Below, piece by piece: positions 16,412-23,684 of a stretch of DNA of 34,782 bases. The first letter of the stretch is position 1; every line of letters starts with the position of its first letter. Position numbers and translations under genes: made by a program. Below the pieces are notes generated by a model. It saw only the letters and a program-made list of their open reading frames with translations, made no database searches and was not told where the DNA came from. Source of the DNA: Bacteroidales bacterium (GTDB taxonomy: Bacteria > Bacteroidota > Bacteroidia > Bacteroidales > Lentimicrobiaceae); NCBI GenBank assembly GCA_024636955.1, contig JAGXGB010000040.1, positions 1 through 34,782 on the forward strand. The letters are read 5' to 3'.

Positions 16412-16924
16412 ATGGCAGACGAAAATAAAGAAAAAGTTCTCTTTTATCTTGATGAACTATCAGGTTACAAAGTTGATTCTGATTACAGCGATATCAGAGG
16501 CTGGGAAGTAGTAGATGCTGATAATCGCATAATAGGCGAGGTTGACAACTTATTAGTAAATAAAAATTCTGAACGCGTTGTTTATCTTGATGTAGAAATT
16601 GATGAAAGCCTTGCTACTGAAGCCCGAAAAATGCAGGAACTACCTGCAAATGAAGGTGCTCATGGCTTCATGAACGAGGAAGGAAAAAATCATCTGATTA
16701 TTCCAATAGGTGCGGTTAGTCTCGATGAGGATAACAAAAAGGTCTTTACAAAGGACATTGCGCATGACAAATTTGTCAGAACCCAATGGATTAATAAAGG
16801 AGCACACATTGATAGGGATTATGAAATGAAGACTTTTAAGAACTATTTTCCTGATGGTACTCTTGATGATTCCCACAACAGAGACTTTTATAACCGTAGA
16901 GAATTCGGTCACAATAGAATCTGA
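16412..16924 (+). CDS. PRC-barrel domain protein
   Basis: 170 aa. Residues about 10-115 fit the PRC-barrel fold: LDELSGYKVDSDYSDIRGWEVVDADNRIIGEVDNLLVNKNSERVVYLDVEID, with the conserved turn of a Gly, an Asp and a hydrophobic strand, and later HLIIPIGAVSLDEDNKKVF. The C-terminal tail has Asn/Arg/Phe-rich repeats (HNRDFYNRREFGHNRI). PRC-barrel proteins bind partner proteins or RNA and are often stress-linked in bacteria. No signal peptide, cytoplasmic. Co-transcribed with the one-TM protein before it. Confidence 0.85.
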   Translation: MADENKEKVLFYLDELSGYKVDSDYSDIRGWEVVDADNRIIGEVDNLLVNKNSERVVYLDVEIDESLATEARKMQELPANEGAHGFMNEEGKNHLIIPIGAVSLDEDNKKVFTKDIAHDKFVRTQWINKGAHIDRDYEMKTFKNYFPDGTLDDSHNRDFYNRREFGHNRI

Positions 16925-16951
16925 TTAGAATAAGACTATGATATATTGAAT

Positions 16952-16983
16952 AAAAAAAGAGACGCTATCGTGTCTCTTTTTTT
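16952..16983. terminator. bidirectional rho-independent terminator
   Basis: 12-bp stem (A7 plus GAGAC, 16952-16963, with GTCTC plus T7, 16972-16983), an 8-nt loop and T/A tracts on both sides. It lies between the PRC-barrel gene and the convergent receiver gene, whose stop codon begins at 16985 and touches the hairpin. Confidence 0.9.
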
Positions 16984-17438
16984 TATATAACGGAAAAGTC
17001 TTTAAATAATATATCAGTCGCATAAGGTTTTCGTCTCCTCCAGTCAAGTGTGACCAGATAGTTAACCAGGCGGTAAAGTGCTGATATTTCCTTAGGTTTT
17101 ACTACATAAAGGTTAGCTCCATTTCTTGTTGCTTCTATAAGGTCATCTTCATTGGACGATGTACTGTAGATAATTACCGGAAGATCTTTCCAATTTTCTG
17201 ACTCCCTTATTTGTTTCAAACATTCCAATCCCGACAGTCTGGGCATGCTAATATCTAAAATAACCAGGTTAGGCTTAGGGTTCGGATTACTTTCAAGATA
17301 ATCCATAAAATTTACCCCATCGTTTACAGCTGTCAGTCGAATGGCAGGTGAGGTATTCCGCACTGCCATAGTAAAGAAATTACGGTCGTCTTCATCGTCA
17401 TCCGCGAGGATCATGCTTATCTGGTGATCTTTTATCAT
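16983..17438 (-). CDS. stand-alone CheY-like response regulator receiver
   Basis: 151 aa, receiver domain only. The acidic cluster is Asp13-Asp14-Asp15, the phosphoacceptor is Asp62 in LVILDISMP, the Thr/Ser switch lies in YSTSS (Ser92/Thr93), and Lys114 is in VVKP. The C-terminal 30 residues (LVNYLVTLDWRRRKPYATDILFKDF) are a family-type tail without a DNA-binding domain. It probably acts by protein-protein contact in a phosphorelay. No histidine kinase is in the window. Confidence 0.92.
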   Translation of the reverse strand: MIKDHQISMILADDDEDDRNFFTMAVRNTSPAIRLTAVNDGVNFMDYLESNPNPKPNLVILDISMPRLSGLECLKQIRESENWKDLPVIIYSTSSNEDDLIEATRNGANLYVVKPKEISALYRLVNYLVTLDWRRRKPYATDILFKDFSVI

Positions 17439-17779
17439 AAAACCTATTCGTCAATTTGTGACTTCAATATAACGTGTTAAGCATAAAAGTGTTTATCTCC
17501 AGCTTTAAATGGCAGCGTCAAAAATCCTATTGACATATTAGATACATGAGTATCTTGTACGAGCAATGTGAATTGCTATTGTGGCTACTTTTTTAAAGAT
17601 CGGATGATTAATTCTGAATAAGAAATGATTCATCTTTTTTATCTTAAAGATAAGTTATATATTTGGCTTGAACTTAATTCGGTACACGTTGTGCTGTAAT
17701 TTACAGTAATATAAGAAGCATCCAAATTATTATTGACAAAGGCTTAATTGATTGCTTCCATACATTATAATTGACTTTT
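17439..17779. other. 341-nt divergent intergenic region with several palindromes
   Basis: Separates the receiver gene (minus) from the C_GCAxxG protein gene (plus). It contains two adjacent 6-4-6 palindromes (17540-17577), a perfect TTATCTT-A-AAGATAA palindrome (17639-17653), and TATATTTG (17658-17665), a match to the TAnnTTTG -7 box, 114 nt before the downstream gene start. No small gene was seen. Confidence 0.5.
17540..17577. promoter_or_regulatory. pair of 16-bp palindromes, 22 bp apart
   Basis: AGATAC-ATGA-GTATCT (17540-17555) and AGCAAT-GTGA-ATTGCT (17562-17577) are both perfect with 6-bp arms and a 4-bp spacer. Their centres are 22 bp apart, so they lie on one face of the helix. The shared frame AG....(A/G)TGA....CT suggests a dimeric regulator bound in tandem. 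No T-tract follows, so they are not terminators. Confidence 0.45.
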
Positions 17780-18256
17780 ATGACGAATTCATCCTTTGCA
17801 AAAGACTTGTTTGATAGCGGATTCAATTGTGCCCAGGCCGTATTTGTAAGCTATGCAAGAGATTATTTTAAATTTGAGGAAGATGCATTTAAACTAGCTT
17901 CACCTTTTGGAGCAGGAATATCATACCGGGGAGGAATGTGTGGTGCTGTAAGCGGTGCACTGATGGTGATTGGATTGCATTATGGATATACAGAAGCTTC
18001 ATCACTTCACGAAAAAGAGATGAATTATAAAATTTCTAAGGAATTTATGACGCTTTTCAGCGAAAGGAATGGATCACTTGCCTGCAATAAGCTACTAAAT
18101 TTTCGCATTGACACACCTGAAGGTTTAAAACAGGCACGTGAAGAAGATGCATTTCAAGCATGCACTACCTTTGTTGAAAGTGCTTGCGATATTCTGGATA
18201 GTCTTTTTCTGAAGTATCCTACCAGTATGCCAAAAGCCGACGCTTCCGGCTTTTAA
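17780..18256 (+). CDS. C_GCAxxG_C_C family cysteine protein
   Basis: 158 aa counted from the ATG at 17780 (the frame also has a TTG at 17771, which is less likely). The family pattern is complete: GFNCAQAVF (Cys17), RGGMCGAVSGALMVIG (Cys54), SLACNKLL (Cys102), ACTTFVESACDIL (Cys128 and Cys136). These proteins are thought to be redox or metal-linked, but no reaction is established. It has no signal peptide and is probably cytoplasmic. It is followed, almost stop to stop (2 nt), by the convergent DUF302 gene. Confidence 0.88.
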   Translation: MTNSSFAKDLFDSGFNCAQAVFVSYARDYFKFEEDAFKLASPFGAGISYRGGMCGAVSGALMVIGLHYGYTEASSLHEKEMNYKISKEFMTLFSERNGSLACNKLLNFRIDTPEGLKQAREEDAFQACTTFVESACDILDSLFLKYPTSMPKADASGF

Positions 18257-18257
18257 G

Positions 18258-18731
18258 CTATTTTATAACAGCTTTTATAAATTCTTCTGACTCAGTGTAG
18301 GCTCTCATCACTGATTGTGATGCCTCACCACCAATCATATCTGCAAAAAGAGGAATATTCATCCGTGAAATATACGTTTTCCCGTCTAATTTCTCATATA
18401 CTGATAATCTGCATGGAAGCATGGGTGACAATGAACGGTGAGCATCATTTGAAAGTATTGTATACGCTATTTCAGGATTACATAACTCTAAAATCTTTAT
18501 CCGGGAAACATCTTTTCCGTTCTTTTTCATTGTTTCCTGCATATTGTGCGTTGTAATCAATTTCCAGTTTTTACCTGATAGCGAGGCGGTAAGCTTCTCA
18601 ACTGTTTCATCAAAACCATACTCACTGGCACTTTCAATCATAATATCAGTGGTTAATTTTTCTGTATTCTGCGCGGCACCGGTATACGCTAATATTATAA
18701 ACAGAGTTGTGATAATATAATTGTATCTCAT
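18258..18731 (-). CDS. secreted DUF302 domain protein
   Basis: 157 aa. The N-terminus is a signal peptide (MRYNYIITTLFIILAYTGAAQ). The rest fits DUF302: ESASEYGFDETVEKLTASLSGKNWKLI, ILELCNPEIAYTIL (conserved Cys-Asn-Pro), MLPCRLSVYEKLDGKTYIS, and an Ile-Pro-Leu-rich end. DUF302 proteins are small single-domain proteins of unknown chemistry, often beside sulfur or redox genes. The sequence supports the export and the domain only. Confidence 0.88.
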   Translation of the reverse strand: MRYNYIITTLFIILAYTGAAQNTEKLTTDIMIESASEYGFDETVEKLTASLSGKNWKLITTHNMQETMKKNGKDVSRIKILELCNPEIAYTILSNDAHRSLSPMLPCRLSVYEKLDGKTYISRMNIPLFADMIGGEASQSVMRAYTESEEFIKAVIK

Positions 18732-18817
18732 GACGATGTGTTTTTTATATAAGCAACGTAACAGATATCACGTATTAAAGTTCATGCAATAAAATGTGTA
18801 CATGGGTAAAATCGTGC

Positions 18818-18851
18818 GGGGAATTGTTCCCCACAGGCGTGGAATGTTTCC
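18818..18851. promoter_or_regulatory. tandem GGGGAA-N3-TTCCCC palindrome in a divergent region
   Basis: The first site is perfect: GGGGAA-TTG-TTCCCC (18818-18832). A weaker second copy, GGAA-TGT-TTCC, is at 18841-18851, centred 21 bp away. It sits between the divergent DUF302 gene and a small secreted protein gene (about 290 nt apart). The same paired arrangement recurs at 27459-27493. It is probably an operator; the regulator is unknown. Confidence 0.5.
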
Positions 18852-19020
18852 TTTTAATTCCCTTTTAATTAGATAATTAGTGATGAGTTTTTTATGATAA
18901 ATGCTATTGTCGAAATCCTTGATAAGTAAGTAAAACCCAAGGAAATATCATACTCGTCTGGGGCTGAAAATTTCACTTTATAAATTCGTGGCATTATCTT
19001 TCTTTATTGAGCAGTAAATA

Positions 19021-19320
19021 ATGAGAATTACTCAATTTATTAAACTGCTAAAGATGAAAATCACTCTCACACTTGCACTACTAATGATGAGTTCAATAAT
19101 GGTTTACAGTGCACCTTCATTTCCAGTTTGTAATTCAAAATGTACAACTGAACAATCTGTTTCAAATTCTAATGTAACGATATTGCCATCTTCAAAAGAA
19201 GTAGATTCAGATGGTCAAAATGACAATATCAAGAGTGAGAGTGATCAATGCTCATGGAACTCTCGAATTGAACTTAGGGGACGTTTGATTTTAGAAAGAA
19301 AATATAAATTGTTTACTTAG
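19021..19320 (+). CDS. small secreted protein, 99 aa, unknown
   Basis: Not recognised. Two possible ATGs, 19021 and 19054; the second gives a tighter signal peptide (MKITLTLALLMMSSIMVYSA). The mature part is short, with three cysteines (FPVCNSKC and DQCSW), a Ser/Asn/Asp-rich hydrophilic middle and a basic end (RIELRGRLILERKYK). It has no detectable domain. It is followed 93 nt later by the T9SS protein gene on the same strand. It could be a truncated remnant of a larger protein, since the abrupt basic end does not look like a folded C-terminus. Confidence 0.5.
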   Translation: MRITQFIKLLKMKITLTLALLMMSSIMVYSAPSFPVCNSKCTTEQSVSNSNVTILPSSKEVDSDGQNDNIKSESDQCSWNSRIELRGRLILERKYKLFT

Positions 19321-19413
19321 AGAGTTGCCTGACTTAATAAGTGATAAGTCACTTGCCCTATTGGGAGCTGATAAAAGAAGTTTCAATTATATTTGCTGCC
19401 TAATACTCTGATT

Positions 19414-20169
19414 ATGCGAGGATATATCCTAATGATTGTTTTGGCGGTTACTTCCTGCTTTGCCTCTGCCCAGCAGTTGCTTATATTGGATCGGTTTAAT
19501 GGTAACAAGATTGTTAATGATTCTACACTCACTGTTTACAGTAGTGATCCAACCACTATAGAGCTTACTCAATATTTTACACTTAAGAATAATACTGATA
19601 AGCCACTAGCCCTTTTTCTTAGAAAATCAATTAATTCGATTAATGACAGCACAATCGATTATTTTTGTTTCGGTATAAAGTGCTGGCCTGATACCTACCT
19701 CACTGACGTTCCTGACAGCATTCAACCCGGAGCATCTGATTCAACATTCGCTTCGCATGTCGTTCACTATCGCCGATTTGAAAATCCACCTTTACCACCC
19801 GGGAGTTCGTCTATTACATATACAATATTTGACAATACTACCTTCCCTGATCCGGTAAAAGCAAAAGTAACCGTAGTTTATCACCTTTCGAGCTTGAGTA
19901 TAGAAGAACACTCTCAAAAGGTCATAGGTGTATGGCCTAACCCAACATCCAGGAACATTACTTTTCGCACAAACCCGATTGGCCCAGTCAATTCCATGAG
20001 AAAACTAGCTATTTACAATAGCATGGGATCGTTAATAGATGAATCAGTGGTTCGGCTTGAGAATTACCAGGCCACATACCCTGTTGAAATTCTAAATGCC
20101 GGTTTTTACTTTGGATTATTATCTGGTAGCAAGGGTGAAAAAGTCTTTTTCAAGTTCCAGGTTCTATAA
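19414..20169 (+). CDS. secreted protein with C-terminal T9SS-type sorting domain
   Basis: 251 aa from the ATG at 19414 (the frame extends to TTG 19393, less likely). Signal peptide MRGYILMIVLAVTSCFASAQ. The central part (about 25-165) is beta-rich, with TIELTQYFTLKNNTDKPLALFLRKSIN resembling an immunoglobulin-like fold. The last 80 residues fit the type A sorting domain: VIGVWPNPTSRNITF, a middle strand with LAIYNSMGSLIDES, and a hydrophobic strand NAGFYFGLLSGSKGEKVFFKFQVL. It is therefore likely exported by the Sec system and carried across the outer membrane by the T9SS. The cargo function is unknown. Confidence 0.75.
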   Translation: MRGYILMIVLAVTSCFASAQQLLILDRFNGNKIVNDSTLTVYSSDPTTIELTQYFTLKNNTDKPLALFLRKSINSINDSTIDYFCFGIKCWPDTYLTDVPDSIQPGASDSTFASHVVHYRRFENPPLPPGSSSITYTIFDNTTFPDPVKAKVTVVYHLSSLSIEEHSQKVIGVWPNPTSRNITFRTNPIGPVNSMRKLAIYNSMGSLIDESVVRLENYQATYPVEILNAGFYFGLLSGSKGEKVFFKFQVL

Positions 20170-20346
20170 GATTCCAATTACGAAAATACGATAAGCTAGT
20201 AAATAGACATTTTTTCTTGGACAATCAGATATACCAGCTGAGGACATCTGATTGAAAAGGTATGAGTCGGGCTTTTCAATTACTGACTTTAAATAACCTT
20301 CTTCGCCGGTTTTATTAACAAGCTTTTGCATTTTTTCCAAAACATT

Positions 20347-20381
20347 CCTAATAGCTAACTGCTTCACCTAATAGCTAACTG
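20347..20381. repeat. 15-bp direct repeat, period 20
   Basis: CCTAATAGCTAACTG occurs at 20347-20361 and again at 20367-20381. It lies 47 nt before the small membrane protein gene, and GTTACATT also repeats 16 nt apart just after it (20381 and 20397). A direct repeat of this length with two-helical-turn spacing could be an operator or a slippage product. Confidence 0.55.
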
Positions 20382-20427
20382 TTACATTTATAGAAAGTTA
20401 CATTAACGAACATAATATTTTGAGTTT

Positions 20428-20706
20428 ATGGAAACTATCACAAAAGACATCAAATCAAAAATTGATCAGACTAACCCGAATCAAAGAGAGGGATACGTTG
20501 CAACTATGATTGAAGAGCAAACAGCTAAAATTCCATCAGATGTATACCTATGGGTTGCATTGGGTGCAATGGCTGCATCTCTTACATTAAAGATCTTAAG
20601 AAAAGATGACACATCTCTTTTCGTAGGACATTGGGCACCTTCTCTTTTAATACTAGGTGTTTATAATAAACTGGTTAAGCAATTAGGTCACGATTCAATA
20701 TCTTAA
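20428..20706 (+). CDS. small membrane-associated protein, 92 aa
   Basis: Not recognised. A hydrophilic N-terminus (METITKDIKSKIDQTNPNQREGYVATMIEEQTAKIPSDVY) is followed by two hydrophobic segments (about 41-58 LWVALGAMAASLTLKIL and 66-81 GHWAPSLLILGVYNKLV) joined by a short polar loop, so a two-helix hairpin is likely. No cysteine. The gene has its own terminator 30 nt downstream, so it is a single-gene transcription unit, which suggests regulated, perhaps abundant expression. Confidence 0.72.
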   Translation: METITKDIKSKIDQTNPNQREGYVATMIEEQTAKIPSDVYLWVALGAMAASLTLKILRKDDTSLFVGHWAPSLLILGVYNKLVKQLGHDSIS

Positions 20707-20736
20707 ATATAAATAGCATTCATGGGCATTAACGTT

Positions 20737-20775
20737 AAACGCCTCTGCACTTCAAGTGCGGGGGCGTTTTTTTTT
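20737..20775 (+). terminator. strong rho-independent terminator
   Basis: 15-bp stem (20737-20751 with 20755-20769, two G-U pairs), a 3-nt loop TCA and a T tract to 20775. It closes the small membrane protein gene. Confidence 0.93.
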
Positions 20776-21235
20776 GTTATTATGCCCTACAAATGGTCAA
20801 TTATACAAATGTAGTAATTGATAACTTTCGATGAACACGATTTATTAGGTGAATTGAAAGTTTTATTTTAGTTTTGCTCATGACTATATTAAACCTATGA
20901 CATTACTATCTCATCGCTATGTAAAACATAGAGATGAGATAGAGATAAGATAGAGATGACATAGAGATGACATAGAGATGATAGTAACTAAGCGCAAAGT
21001 TTTACTCCATTAGGATTCTTATGAAGTGTTTTTAAGGCAGGTTTAAAAATCTAAATTTGATGCCACTTATCAATGCTTTAAGCTATTTTATTGCTTTATT
21101 CTTTGTTGAAATGGTTCTTAACTTTTCACTGTGAATAAAATTATTTTGGATATTCACTTTAAGTATAAAGTTTTGCTATTTTCACGAAACTTTTATTCGA
21201 TTCTGTGATAAATAATCAAACTTAAAACCAATACA
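20776..21235. other. 460-nt intergenic region before the OmpA-like gene
   Basis: AT-rich. It holds a minisatellite with flanking inverted repeats (20903-20987). The last 200 nt before the gene contain only short AT-rich stretches. No clear TAnnTTTG box and no small gene were seen. Confidence 0.5.
20903..20987. repeat. 11-bp minisatellite inside an inverted repeat
   Basis: Five units of 11 bp, type ATAGAGATGAC, run from 20928 to 20982 (last three bases vary). Upstream, 20906-20922 (CTATCTCATCGCTATGT) is the inverted form of 20926-20942 with one mismatch in 17 and a 3-nt loop, so one unit forms a hairpin with the array. The whole block is bounded by TTACTATC (20903-20910) and GATAGTAA (20980-20987), which are exact reverse complements. 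Confidence 0.85.
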
Positions 21236-23593
21236 ATGAAGAGACTTGCAATTACCATTGCAATGATAATGAGTGTCCTCATTTTCAGCAACAAACAATC
21301 TTTCGGTCAGGAGTATATGCCCTTTGCCCAGAGCAATTATGCCGGTGTAAGCGGTATTGTGTTACAGCCGGCTTCAATTGTTGACTCAAGGTATATCTTC
21401 GATATGGCATTATTTGGTGGCGATTTTTCGGCCTCAAATAACTACCTTGCCTTAAAAAGAGGTGCCATGTATAAACCCAGTGTGTGGGATGAACCAAATT
21501 TTGGGAAAGAATACATTTACAGGCATTTCAACGGGAAGGACAAGTCAGGCGCTATAAATTTGTCAATGATGTTGCCTTCTTTTATGGTAAACATTTCTGA
21601 TAACACCGCCATTGCTTTATCATCCAGAATGCGTGGGGTAGTAAATTTCGACAATGTTAACGAAGATTTTGCTTTTTTCCTCTCAGAGAGCTTTGATTAT
21701 AAGCCATTGTACCATCAAACTCTTACTAATTCTAATTTAAATATACAAGCACATCTATGGTCGGAATTTGGCTTAACATTTGCCAACGTCATTCCATTAA
21801 ACACTGAAGAGCATTTCTTAAAAGGTGGTATTACATTAAAATACCTTCAAGGACTTGCATCAGGGTATGCATTTGTGAAAAACCTCAGTTTCAGGCTCGA
21901 TGGCAGCGATACGCTCTCACTATTCCAGTCTGACATTAACTACGGGCTTTCAGGGAACTTCGATGATGGAGCTGACCCATTTAATTTCGTGTCTGATCCT
22001 GGCTTTGGCATGGATATAGGATTTGTTTATGAGTATCGTCCGAATATTGCCAAATATAAGTATAATATGGACGGAAGAGAAGGATTGCTAAGGCCTGATA
22101 TGGATAAATACTTATTACGTATTGGCATTTCACTTCTTGATCTTGGAAAAATTAATTATCAGAAAGGGTTCTACAGTCAGGACTTTACAGCTGATGTAAG
22201 AAACTGGGATCTTGCTAATGTTGAAATAAATTCAGTAGAAGCTCTAAATGACACATTGAGGAACCGCTTCAATTTCAGCGATTTAAAAAAAGAATCATTT
22301 TCAACACGGATGCCTACTGCCTTAAGCCTGCAAATTGACTATAATGTGGTAGAGAGATTTTATGTTAATTTCAGCCCATTTATAGCTTTAAGAAAAGGTA
22401 CTAGTGTTATTACTAAAGCACACTACTTTACCACTTTCAGTCTTACTCCACGATATGACCACAAGTGGTTTGGTGCTTCGCTTCCAATCCAGGCTGATGA
22501 ATTCGGTAGGTTAAGAGCTGGATTGGCATTTAGAGTCGGGCCGATATGGGTTGGTTCAAACAGTTTTATCACAAATTCTTTAGCATCAAAAACATACAAC
22601 ACTGATGCGTATTTTATGGTTAAAATTCCTGTTTTCAGGCATATTCCAAGGGATTCAGATAATGATGCGGTTAGCAATAAAGTTGATTTATGTCCTGACA
22701 TTCCAGGTATCTGGGCAATGAAAGGCTGTCCTGATAGCGATTCTGACGGTATAACTGATGATATGGATGAGTGTCCTTCACAACCTGGTCCTGTTGAATT
22801 AAACGGTTGCCCTGATAGAGATGGTGATGGAGTTGCTGATAAGGACGATCGCTGTCCTGATCATCCAGGTATTATTTCACTTGGAGGATGTCTGGATACA
22901 GACAATGATGGTGTTTTTGATCATGAGGATGAGTGCCTTGATCAGGCAGGTACTGCAGCTATGAAAGGTTGCCCTGACCGTGACAATGACGGAATTGCTG
23001 ACAAGGATGACAAATGTCCGGATGTGGCTGGAAAACCTGAGCATGGCGGATGCCCGTTCGCTGATTATGATAAGGATGGAGTTGCTGATGAAATGGATAA
23101 ATGCCCTGCAACACCAGGCCCCGTGGAATATGAAGGTTGCCCTGATACTGACGGTGATGGAGTTCATGATGGTATAGATTTATGCCCAAAAACTCCTGGA
23201 ACAGTCGCGAATAACGGTTGTCCTGAAATGGAAAAAGAAGAGGAAGAAGTCATAGCCAGGGCATTCTCTGATTTAGAGTTTGAAACAGGTAAATCTGTAA
23301 TAAAAGCAGTTTCTTATCCTTCATTAAATGAACTTGCTAATCTACTAAAAACAAAAGAAGGCTGGAATGTTATGCTGTCTGGACATACTGATATCACAGG
23401 AACTCCTGCTAATAATATGGAACTTTCTAAAACCAGAGCACAAGCAGTTAGGGATTACCTAATTGGTCAGGGCGTTGCAAGTATTAAGATCAAGACAGAA
23501 TGGTTCGGTCAGGAAAAGCCAGTTGCTGATAATAAAACAGCTGAAGGCCGTCAGAAGAACAGGCGAGTGGAAATGAAGATATTTTTCGACTAA
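21236..23593 (+). CDS. OmpA-family outer-membrane protein with DUF5723-like barrel and TSP3 repeats
   Basis: 785 aa. Signal peptide 1-25 (MKRLAITIAMIMSVLIFSNKQ). Residues about 26-460 resemble the DUF5723 N-terminal region (FAQSNYAGVSGIVLQPASIVDSRYIFDMALFG near 33), a beta-rich, barrel-like part. Residues about 473-665 hold seven thrombospondin type-3 repeats with the calcium-binding pattern DxDxDGxxDxxDxCP. Residues about 672-785 are an OmpA domain binding peptidoglycan: SGHTDITGTPANNMELSKTRAQAVRDYL and NRRVEMKIFF. It would link the outer membrane and the cell wall. Full length. Tandem decayed copies of its last codons follow the stop. Confidence 0.88.
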   Translation: MKRLAITIAMIMSVLIFSNKQSFGQEYMPFAQSNYAGVSGIVLQPASIVDSRYIFDMALFGGDFSASNNYLALKRGAMYKPSVWDEPNFGKEYIYRHFNGKDKSGAINLSMMLPSFMVNISDNTAIALSSRMRGVVNFDNVNEDFAFFLSESFDYKPLYHQTLTNSNLNIQAHLWSEFGLTFANVIPLNTEEHFLKGGITLKYLQGLASGYAFVKNLSFRLDGSDTLSLFQSDINYGLSGNFDDGADPFNFVSDPGFGMDIGFVYEYRPNIAKYKYNMDGREGLLRPDMDKYLLRIGISLLDLGKINYQKGFYSQDFTADVRNWDLANVEINSVEALNDTLRNRFNFSDLKKESFSTRMPTALSLQIDYNVVERFYVNFSPFIALRKGTSVITKAHYFTTFSLTPRYDHKWFGASLPIQADEFGRLRAGLAFRVGPIWVGSNSFITNSLASKTYNTDAYFMVKIPVFRHIPRDSDNDAVSNKVDLCPDIPGIWAMKGCPDSDSDGITDDMDECPSQPGPVELNGCPDRDGDGVADKDDRCPDHPGIISLGGCLDTDNDGVFDHEDECLDQAGTAAMKGCPDRDNDGIADKDDKCPDVAGKPEHGGCPFADYDKDGVADEMDKCPATPGPVEYEGCPDTDGDGVHDGIDLCPKTPGTVANNGCPEMEKEEEEVIARAFSDLEFETGKSVIKAVSYPSLNELANLLKTKEGWNVMLSGHTDITGTPANNMELSKTRAQAVRDYLIGQGVASIKIKTEWFGQEKPVADNKTAEGRQKNRRVEMKIFFD

Positions 23594-23682
23594 ACTTGAA
23601 TAACAGACGAGTTGAAACGGAGATTATTTTCGACTAGACTGTTATTCAAGGCGAGTAGAAATGAAGTTTTTTTTCGACTAGA
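23555..23682 (+). repeat. tandem copies of the ompA-like 3' end, 44-nt period
   Basis: The last codons of the gene, coding for RRVEMKIFFD and a stop, are followed by two diverged copies. Copy 2 is at about 23602-23640 and reads RRVETEIIFD then TAG. Copy 3 is at about 23647-23682 and reads RRVEMKFFFD then TAG. Stops begin at 23591, 23635 and 23679: exactly 44 nt apart both times, so each copy is in a different frame from its neighbour. A 9-bp inverted repeat TTGAATAAC (23596) / GTTATTCAA (23641) flanks copy 2. Confidence 0.88.
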
Positions 23683-23684
23683 CT

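Noticed and set aside
20164-20367. 67-codon minus-strand ORF with GTG start, overlapping the end of the T9SS gene
   Set aside because: The peptide looks partly protein-like, but the only upstream start is a GTG inside a direct repeat, it overlaps its convergent neighbour by 6 nt, and no domain or motif is seen. Conservation in a related genome would be needed to accept it.
20903-20987. CRISPR array
   Set aside because: The units are 11 bp and directly adjacent, with no spacers, and no cas gene is nearby. It is a minisatellite.
22877-23189. Overlapping minus-strand and plus-strand ORFs over the TSP3 repeats
   Set aside because: Periodic Asp-rich codons create long open frames in all directions; the real frame is the OmpA-like protein.
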